DNA of 64,000 nt from Paracyclopina nana (Eukaryota > Arthropoda > Copepoda > Cyclopoida > Cyclopettidae), in assembly GCA_019096065.1 (NCBI GenBank), contig JAGUCH010000007.1:1138501-1202500 (forward strand), given 5' to 3'. The translations under genes and the position numbers were made by a program. The notes below the pieces were generated by a model that did no database searches, was not told the origin of the DNA, and worked only from the letters and a program-made list of their open reading frames with translations. Within the stretch, counting starts at the first letter, position 1; every line of letters begins with the position of its first letter. Positions 59,801 to 64,000 of the stretch are shown here, in pieces.

Positions 59801-62800
59801 TCCGAATTTGGACATTCAGTTCAAGAAACTGAAAGCAAAATCCGCTTCGAGAAATCTCGTCTCTTCACTCTTTTTGTCGAATTGTAAAAATTGACGTTCC
59901 AAAAAATAGCACAAAACTACAAAGCTCCAATGTCGCTTCTCAATTCCAAAACGCATCAAAAAATGGTTGAAAAAAGTGCGCCCTCTTTCCACGCGACACT
60001 CAGCGCCACCTTTGGGTCATGGTGTGAACTAAAACCTATGACAGCCCTCATTGGTTCGCAGAAGCCATTGAACGACAAAAGCCCCCCGGGACTCGGCTCC
60101 CCAAAAGCGGTTGACATCAAAATGGGCGCCATTATCCAATATGGCAGCCAATGAAAAAGGCCAACAACCTACCTTGCCAACTTGAGGACACATTTTGCAC
60201 TGGTATTTCCGTCCTGAATTCGGGGGGTGTATGTGGCCTTGGGCCTGGCCTTTGGCCGCGTTGATGGGCTGTGGCACCACGAGGCCGGTTTGACCGGCTG
60301 AACCACTCGTGGCTGGTGGCGAGGATGAGGCTGAAGAGTTGCTTCGATGCCCGTAAAGACCACTTGACATTTGCTGACCTTCTAAACCGCGGTCATCAAG
60401 GCCTGAAAAAAGAATGTTTTAAAGACGATTTGGAATTGAAAACGACATTTACGTTTTTGAAACGTGGTGCAATTTTTTGACAGAGCTGTTTGTACAAATC
60501 AATAAAAGAAGTCGAGAGACCAAATTGTTTTTATTCTACTTTGCTTTCAGTTCGCGAAACTGAAATGATTGCAATTTAAAATGTTACTAAGCTATGCAAA
60601 TAGAGGAAGCGAATTTTAGCTGTAAATAAATCCATAGAATTGAAATTTTTCAAAATCAGCTTACAAGAAGTAATGATAGGCGATTGTCACATAGCAGTTT
60701 TGCATTCAGTTTCCAATACTGAATCTCAGCAAAGAATCAAAATGTTTCTTTGCGTCAAAGTTTTCCTCTGACAGAGAAACTGGCACAATTTTTGCAGCAC
60801 AGCATAATATTTGGCACAGTAGCTATTTTTACTAATTGCTCCACTGAAGGAAATTCATGCAAATATTTTTTGCACATGGTTCAATGGCCACAGAAGCAAA
60901 TAGCCACCCTGCTGCCTTGCAATAAAGTTCTCATCAGAAAACTTACTCAATTATGATTGTGAAAAATTGGACATTAATTAGCCTGGTTGTGGGGTTGGCT
61001 ATTTTTTAGCATATTTTGGCCATTTTTTAGCCATGGCCACCGAGCTGCTGCTGCTGCTGCTGCTGCAGTATGTGCTCATAAAAAATTGACCACCTCAAAA
61101 AGGTGGCGTGAAAGAAAAAGCCCTAATTATTTGGCAATTTTGTGAGCTACATGTGTACATATATATCGACTTTTTCCACCTTCATTCGAATTGTGCGTGA
61201 CTCTCTTAGAATTATAAAGTTAGCCAAATTGCTATTACAGGCTCAAAAGGTGCCCGAGTGGTTTTCTCCTTTTTATGGCACTTTTGATTATGAAATGGCT
61301 CTTAATTGTATTGAAGTGATTGAAGTTGGTGTGGACACAATGCAGCTTCAAATTGCCACGGATAAACGAGATGATACTACTTTGTTGTTCATGTAATGTT
61401 ATTGTTATTCCCCCTTCTGTATTTTATGTAGGACACTTTTTGCTCTGTCCAGGAACTGGCTGCTGCTGCTGCTCACCCACAGGTTCACCGTACAACTCAT
61501 TTTTTGCCTCCATTCTAAAGCCATATAGTCAGAAGAGCAAGTGTATAGTGAGGGAAATTTACGATGTGCAGTTTTGAAAATGCCATTACACATGTATCGG
61601 TGTTTGTACCAGAAGGCATATTTTTGTGCGGCAAAGTAATTTTTTGGCAGCACAATTTGAACAAACTGTATAAATGAGTCATGAGACGTGATTTCTTTCT
61701 TCGGCATTTGCTTTCAGTCTGCAATACTGAATTCTCGCCATGAAAACGCTTATAAACGTATATGATCTTTTCAGCTATATTTTACATAACAATAAAAATT
61801 GAATAATTTCGACATCGCTTTCAGTTTGTGCTACTGAAAGTCACATATGATGTAAAACATTTATTTTCTTAATAACTGCTTCGATAGACGTTAAAATAAT
61901 AAAACTGGGCTCTTTAAAAAAATGCCGATCATAAATGATACTAGATTATCTCAGCCCAATTTTGCATTCAGTTTTCAAAACTGAAATTATCATAAGAGGT
62001 GGAAAGTTTTTAAGCATACAGATTCATCAGCACAGTTCATGTTAAAACATAGTTGGTCATTATAATCAATTGAAAGAGCCGGAGCCATTTTTCACAGCTA
62101 AATTTCCCATTGTGTACTCAGTGTATATGTGTGTGGGGAGTGGGGAAGCAAAAAAGTAGAGATGCCATCTTAACCACTCAGTCTTAAAAAGAGATTTTTA
62201 CTTGATGTACACGACTTGACAAACCGCATTATAACAATATCTCTGATGATCACAGTTCGAAAACTAGGTCGAGATTTTGGTCATTCAGACAGCAAGGCAG
62301 CGAGGTGCAATAGCTATTTCGGTGAATTAATGGAATTGATGGCGAGACATGATAATGAGTTATCTGTACAAAACTAACAATGCACTCTGCATACTGCATT
62401 TTATGCCCTAAAAAGTGCGGTCGTGGTGCTGCTGTTGCTACCCCGCTTGGTAATTTTATTGGCCGATTAAAATCACCTTGCTGAAATGTTATGGGCTCGT
62501 AAAAATGGAAATGAAGTAGTTTCATGTCCGATTAAAAGCTCAACAGCAGCAGCAGGGGAGCTCGCGAGCCGCCATGAATAGATAATTGAGCAACAAAAAA
62601 TTGGGCACCCGATTTTTTTTTCAGGCAAAAAAATATTATGAGCATGCACTGGGGAATTTGGGTCAATATTGTTTGCTCACTCTTAGGCTATATGTAGGTT
62701 TTCTGATAAAAAAAATCCTCTTATCAGGCACAGAATATTACGGGAGAAATGTAAAAACTGAGGTGTACTAGATAGGCCAAAATCAGCTGATTTTCAGTGA

Positions 62801-63690
62801 AGGTCTCAAAACTGAATTGTAAGTCAGGGATTTCACTTTGCAGAGCAAAAGGAGCTTTTTATTGCACTCTGATTTGTGCAATGCATGCAGGCTTTAGAAA
62901 AGGCTTTTTTTTATCAGTTGTAGCATTTTCATGTTTAGCTCACTCCTGTTGTCACTTTTAGAGCAAATAAAAGCTTACAGTTTCAGTTGCTAAGCCATTT
63001 TGGGAATTATTTATTTTTCTCCCACAGTGAATTGAAAATTCTGAGCTTTCTACTCTTCACTGGTTTCATAATCATTTACTTCACTCAACCTTTTATATTT
63101 TCCTAGCTGTAGGACTCATTCAAGACAAAGCACATGTTAATGCGACTCTCTAATCATCTTTCAAGTTTGCGTTCATTGCCCAAATCTGGAGCGTAATTGA
63201 AATTCAATCATATTTTCCTCGCTTGACATTTAATATTTTTTACTTTAATATTTTTTTGGCCAAGCAACTCATTCTAGACAAATCACATCCTAATGAGTCT
63301 CTCTATTCATCTTTCAATGTTGCGTTCAGCACTCAAAACTGAATCGTAATTCCAAGAGTACGTCAATTTTAAAATAAAGCTTTACGTTTAAGCTATCCCA
63401 GTACAAATTACGTAAGGCTTACCAAGATGTGAATACTGAACCATAGTGTGGTGAGCTGATGATTGCGGTGGAGCAAATCTGGAGAAAAACCTCTTGGACT
63501 CTTCGAGCTCTCGCTCTAAAATGTCCTGGTCGACTGGACCACCAGGATGACCACCACCGTGGTGACCATCGTTGTTGTTGTCCAAGTCTTCCGGATCCTC
63601 CACGTTGTTCCGGGCACGAGCAAGGCCAAAAGGCCGCAATCCCAGGGTCGCGGCCAGCTTTTCAAGCTTTCGATCACTGCTGCAGTATGT
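44757..63690 (-). CDS. rn: Rotund/squeeze/LIN-29-family C2H2 zinc-finger transcription factor (3' part of gene)
   Basis: DNA-binding regulator of the family that includes Drosophila rotund and squeeze and nematode LIN-29, which act in limb and neuronal patterning and in developmental timing. Joined exons: 63423 to about 63685, 60402-60173, 47399-47248, 46638-45780, 44891-44757. They encode KYQCKMCPQ, then IFGSKADLQLHTQIH, AQCNKAFANSSYLSQHTRIH, CEICQRKFTQLSHLQQHIRT, a CRHPGC finger with KAFSQLSNLQSH, NSCYKCFVDETALLEH and CQYCGKSYTQETYLAKH: six fingers with family-specific linkers. The tail is rich in Q, A and G and ends with NQLISLSQIRNYAHQP. All junction phases agree. The 12.8-kb intron holds two alternative ATG exons. 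Upstream exons lie beyond the window. Rotund and squeeze cannot be separated on this sequence. Confidence 0.9.
45039..45059 (-). repeat. 7-7-7 palindrome copy 1
   Basis: TTTCAGT, ATCGAAA, ACTGAAA; perfect arms. GAGTCTCATTAATG follows about 30 bp to the right. Confidence 0.85.
45285..45305. repeat. 7-7-7 palindrome copy 2
   Basis: TTTCAGT, ATCGAGA, ACTGACA; one arm mismatch. Confidence 0.75.
45423..45443 (-). repeat. 7-7-7 palindrome copy 3
   Basis: GTTCAGT, ATCGAGG, ACTGAAC; both outer bases changed together, keeping perfect pairing. TGTCTCATTTG follows on the right. Confidence 0.85.
45650..45670. repeat. 7-7-7 palindrome copy 4
   Basis: TTTCAGT, ATCAAGA, ACTGACA; one arm mismatch, same as copy 2, of which it is a tandem duplicate. 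Confidence 0.75.
45780..46638 (-). CDS. rn: Zinc-finger gene, main finger exon
   Basis: 859 nt, entered in phase 2 after TTGTTCCAG and left at CAG|GTATGT. It encodes fingers 3-6 and the low-complexity part (a nine-alanine run, GGGGGG, HHMEDLRNHHSQ). It is much more GC-rich than the surrounding introns, with GCC/GGC codons in the alanine and glycine runs. Confidence 0.93.
46750..46985. repeat. Intronic minisatellite, about 18-20-bp unit
   Basis: About ten imperfect copies of TTTGGTTGAAATACATTTC follow each other inside the 609-bp intron 46639-47247. Copies differ in T-run length and A/G at one site (AAATACATT, AAATGCATT). Confidence 0.85.
47248..47399 (-). CDS. rn: Zinc-finger gene, exon with finger 1 (His half) and finger 2
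   Basis: 152 nt, entered in phase 0 after CTTGCAG and left in phase 2 at CAA|GTAAGT. It reads IFGSKADLQLHTQIHMREAK, then finger 2 with KAFANSSYLSQH, then LGIKPYK. The Cys pair of finger 1 is on the preceding exon (60173-60402), so this exon can be used without it. Confidence 0.92.
47722..47738 (-). promoter_or_regulatory. E-box/forkhead-like motif overlapping a 5' splice site
   Basis: The plus strand reads TCAGCTGTTTGTTTAC at 47723-47738, identical to the clustered motif at 57.7-58.1 kb. On the gene strand its end is the GT of the donor of exon 47739-47921. Confidence 0.45.
47739..47921 (-). CDS. rn: Zinc-finger gene, candidate alternative first exon 2
   Basis: 183 nt (61 codons) from ATG (MVIGKLSAESASDEES) to the donor GAG|GTAAAC, phase 0, which fits directly onto the exon starting at 47399, 340 bp downstream. 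The peptide is acidic and serine-rich (HDDDSDEEEDNSSRSS). No acceptor in the right phase precedes it, so it is best read as a first exon. The intron side of the donor, GTAAACAAACAGCTGA, is the repeated motif of the 57.7-58.1 kb cluster. Confidence 0.55.
49879..49892 (+). promoter_or_regulatory. CTCF-like site CCGCTAGATGGCGC
   Basis: A close match to the animal CTCF core CCRSYAGRKGGC, in a CG-rich patch about 1 kb downstream, in the direction of transcription, of the alternative first exon 50533-50844. Confidence 0.4.
50278..50298 (+). repeat. 7-7-7 palindrome copy 5
   Basis: TATCAGT, TTACAAG, ACTGAAA, with TAATGAGACT at 50245-50254 on the left. Confidence 0.75.
50440..50460. repeat. 7-7-7 palindrome copy 6
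   Basis: TTTCAGT, TAGCAGC, ACTGAAA; perfect arms, 73 bp from the donor of alternative exon 50533-50844. Confidence 0.85.
50533..50844 (-). CDS. rn: Zinc-finger gene, candidate alternative first exon 1
   Basis: 312 nt (104 codons) from ATG (MALLDNMYAPYSHLMRFAA) to the donor AAG|GTACAC, phase 0, compatible with the exon at 47399. In-frame TGA and TAG lie just upstream of the ATG, so translation starts here. The peptide is rich in N, S, H and Q (KLEHHHQQQHQQNF), as is common in activation regions. Drosophila rotund also has a second promoter (roughened eye) that yields a different N-terminus on shared fingers; the arrangement here looks similar. Transcript evidence is lacking. Confidence 0.6.
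51366..51386. repeat. 7-7-7 palindrome copy 7
   Basis: TTTCATT, ATTGAGG, ACTGAAA; one mismatch. Confidence 0.65.
51548..51568 (-). repeat. 7-7-7 palindrome copy 8
   Basis: TTTCAGT, TTAGAAA, ACTGATA, with CCAAGTCTCATTA at 51588-51600. Confidence 0.8.
52624..52644 (-). repeat. 7-7-7 palindrome copy 9
   Basis: TTTCAGT, ATTGAGA, ACTGAAA; perfect arms; CAATTCTCATCAG to the right. Confidence 0.85.
52828..52848 (-). repeat. 7-7-7 palindrome copy 10
   Basis: TTTCAGT, ATCAATA, ACTGAAA; perfect arms; first of an exact 41-bp tandem duplication. Confidence 0.85.
52869..52889 (-). repeat. 7-7-7 palindrome copy 11
   Basis: Same sequence as copy 10, 41 bp on; CAATTCTCATCAG to the right. Confidence 0.85.
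53024..53044 (-). repeat. 7-7-7 palindrome copy 12
   Basis: TTTCAGT, ATCGAGA, ACTGAAA; perfect arms; CAAGTCTCATTA at 53066-53077. Confidence 0.9.
53788..53808 (+). repeat. 7-7-7 palindrome copy 13
   Basis: TTTCAGT, CCATCGA, ACTGAAA; TAATGAGACTTG at 53754-53765. Confidence 0.9.
53946..53966 (+). repeat. 7-7-7 palindrome copy 14
   Basis: TTTCAGT, ATGTCGC, ACTGAAA; TACTGAGACTTG at 53911-53922. Confidence 0.9.
54158..54178 (+). repeat. 7-7-7 palindrome copy 15
   Basis: TTTCAGT, ACACCAC, ACTGAAA; TAATGAGACTT at 54125-54135. Confidence 0.9.
57711..58092. promoter_or_regulatory. Cluster of six TCAGCTGTTTGTTTAC motifs
   Basis: Copies at 57711-57726, 57770-57785, 57855-57870, 57948-57963 (last base G), 57994-58009 and 58077-58092, all in the same orientation and spaced 46-93 bp apart. 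CAGCTG is an E-box and TGTTTGTTTAC fits the forkhead consensus. The sequence between copies is not repeated, so this is not a simple tandem array. It is a candidate enhancer of the host gene; factor identities are inference. Confidence 0.6.
58805..58998. repeat. Short repeat TGTAAACAAAA...CATTTGACCCGT
   Basis: AACATTTGACCCGT occurs at about 58821 and 58858 and ATATTTGACCAGT at about 58971. TGTAAACAAAA or TGTAAATAAAA precedes the first two and recurs near 58884. Each contains a forkhead-like GTAAACA or GTAAATA. Confidence 0.55.
59634..59654 (-). repeat. 7-7-7 palindrome copy 16
   Basis: TTTCAGT, CCTGAAA, ACTGACA; CAAGTCTCATTA at 59676-59687. Confidence 0.85.
59814..59834 (-). repeat. 7-7-7 palindrome copy 17
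   Basis: ATTCAGT, TCAAGAA, ACTGAAA; AATCTCGTCTCTTCACT to the right. Confidence 0.8.
60173..60402 (-). CDS. rn: Zinc-finger gene, exon with Cys half of finger 1
   Basis: Entered in phase 1 after TTTTTTCAG (G|GC CTT) from the 63423 exon. It encodes GLDDRGLEGQQMSSGLYGHR, a serine-rich linker, and RKYQCKMCPQ. Two donors are possible: CAA|GTTGGC at 60182 gives a normal C-x12-H finger with the next exon, whereas AAG|GTAGGT at 60173, the better consensus, adds VGK inside the finger. Confidence 0.88.
60545..60565 (+). repeat. 7-7-7 palindrome copy 18
   Basis: TTTCAGT, TCGCGAA, ACTGAAA; perfect arms; GTCGAGAGACC about 35 bp to the left. Confidence 0.85.
60704..60724. repeat. 7-7-7 palindrome copy 19
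   Basis: ATTCAGT, TTCCAAT, ACTGAAT; both outer bases changed together, pairing kept. Confidence 0.85.
61045..61065. repeat. (CTG)7 microsatellite
   Basis: Seven perfect CTG units followed by CAG, in an intron. Confidence 0.9.
61712..61732 (+). repeat. 7-7-7 palindrome copy 20
   Basis: TTTCAGT, CTGCAAT, ACTGAAT; ATGAGACGTGATT at 61681-61693. Confidence 0.8.
61819..61839. repeat. 7-7-7 palindrome copy 21
   Basis: TTTCAGT, TTGTGCT, ACTGAAA; perfect arms. Confidence 0.85.
61966..61986. repeat. 7-7-7 palindrome copy 22
   Basis: ATTCAGT, TTTCAAA, ACTGAAA; outermost pair mismatched. Confidence 0.8.
62792..62817. repeat. Palindrome copy 23, longer spacer
   Basis: TTTCAGT and ACTGAAT separated by 12 bases; the only copy with a spacer other than 7. 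Confidence 0.6.
63324..63344 (+). repeat. 7-7-7 palindrome copy 24
   Basis: GTTCAGC, ACTCAAA, ACTGAAT; TAATGAGTCT at 63291-63300. A decayed tandem copy without intact arms lies near 63168-63188. Confidence 0.7.
63423..63685 (-). CDS. rn: Zinc-finger gene, upstream coding exon (5' edge uncertain)
   Basis: It ends at CTTG|GTAAGC in phase 1 and joins the 60402 exon exactly. It encodes KLEKLAATLGLRPFGLARAR, an acidic DPEDLDNNND stretch, GHHGGGHPGG and SRFAPPQSSAHHTMVQYSHL. The frame continues left without an ATG before a stop. A tandem CAGCAG acceptor at 63677-63682 is the likely start of the exon, although its pyrimidine tract is weak. Upstream exons are outside the window. Confidence 0.75.
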
Positions 63691-64000
63691 TTCGCACTTG
63701 GTGCCAATAAAGTTGGGATATGTTGGTGAGAATTGCGGCCTTTTTCTGCCCCTTTTTGTCTGCGTTGTGTGCTTGAGCTCTTGGAGCCGGAGCACAGTAA
63801 ACTGAGAGACTTGAGCCTACTGCACAAGCGCTATACGTACACACACACACACACACGGGAATCGCCGTTTTTTACATGCTGCAACAACAGCAGCAGACAC
63901 AAGCGAACTTCTTTTAGAGCGCACTCAACTTCTTCTAGCAGAATGCTACACACCCCGACCCCCTAAACGTAGTGGACAACTCGATGCTAGAGCACTCTGG
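63690..64000. other. Window end, noncoding or upstream intron
   Basis: CA dinucleotide repeat at about 63839-63857 and CAG/AAC triplets near 63885. No supported exon. Confidence 0.4.

Larger units (their letters stand above)
50845..60172 (-). other. Large intron of the zinc-finger gene (upstream part)
   Basis: About 9.3 kb without a supported exon. It contains most of the 7-7-7 palindromes, a triplicated unit (53.67-54.25 kb), the six-copy E-box/forkhead cluster (57.71-58.09 kb) and a short CATTTGACCCGT repeat (58.8-59.0 kb). Confidence 0.5.
60403..63422 (-). other. Intron of the zinc-finger gene
   Basis: About 3 kb of noncoding DNA. It contains seven 7-7-7 palindromes, a (CTG)7 run at 61045-61065, and a roughly 155-bp tandem duplication (63100-63190 against 63255-63345). 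Confidence 0.5.

Noticed and set aside
45039-63344. CRISPR array reading of the regularly built palindromes
   Set aside because: Animal introns, irregular distances, no spacers of constant length and no cas genes.

Overview
The window is animal nuclear DNA, AT-rich, with spliceosomal introns, AATAAA poly(A) signals and many small repeats. The muscle myosin sequences (N-terminus MPGHVKLGKAGEPDPDP, motor segment NDASVFWNLKVRY) look arthropod, most like crustacean and probably copepod myosins. The species call rests on family resemblance from memory and is only moderately sure.

Region 1 (1-33.6 kb) is a head-to-tail array of four muscle myosin heavy chain genes: one 5'-truncated copy at the window edge (1-3270) and three complete copies (7148-13127, 17929-23908, 27601-33579). 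Every complete copy has coding exons of exactly 213, 4998 and 582 nt, giving 1931 aa, and the stop codon is the first three bases of a fourth exon. No mutually exclusive exon clusters are present, unlike the single alternatively spliced Mhc of Drosophila. Diversity here comes from gene copies that differ mainly in the neck and proximal rod. The spacers carry a conserved upstream block, one AGRKGGCGCT (CTCF-like) core each, and MITEs of two families.

Region 2 (35.2-42.6 kb) is a compact block. It holds a tRNA-Gly(GCC), two divergently transcribed lineage-specific seven-transmembrane receptors with a duplicated 3' fragment beside the second, an axonemal dynein intermediate chain 7 (CASC1/IC97) homologue, and a beta-1,3-glucuronyltransferase (GT43) converging on it, with one GC-AG intron.

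Region 3 (about 43-64 kb) is the 3' part of one large minus-strand gene for a rotund/squeeze/LIN-29-type C2H2 zinc-finger transcription factor. Five coding exons could be joined in frame (63423-, 60173-60402, 47248-47399, 45780-46638, 44757-44891). Two further ATG exons (50533-50844, 47739-47921) end in phase-0 donors and look like alternative first exons; using them would remove the cysteine half of zinc finger 1.

The most unusual signal is in the introns of that gene. There are 24 copies of a 7-7-7 palindrome (TTTCAGT, 7 variable bases, ACTGAAA), many coupled to TAATGAGACTTG on one side, all between 45.0 and 63.4 kb and none seen in the first 45 kb. Paired arm changes (GTTCAGT/ACTGAAC, ATTCAGT/ACTGAAT) keep the symmetry while the centre varies. 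A second signal is a cluster of six copies of TCAGCTGTTTGTTTAC (E-box fused to a forkhead-like site) at 57.7-58.1 kb, with a seventh copy forming the 5' splice site of an alternative first exon.
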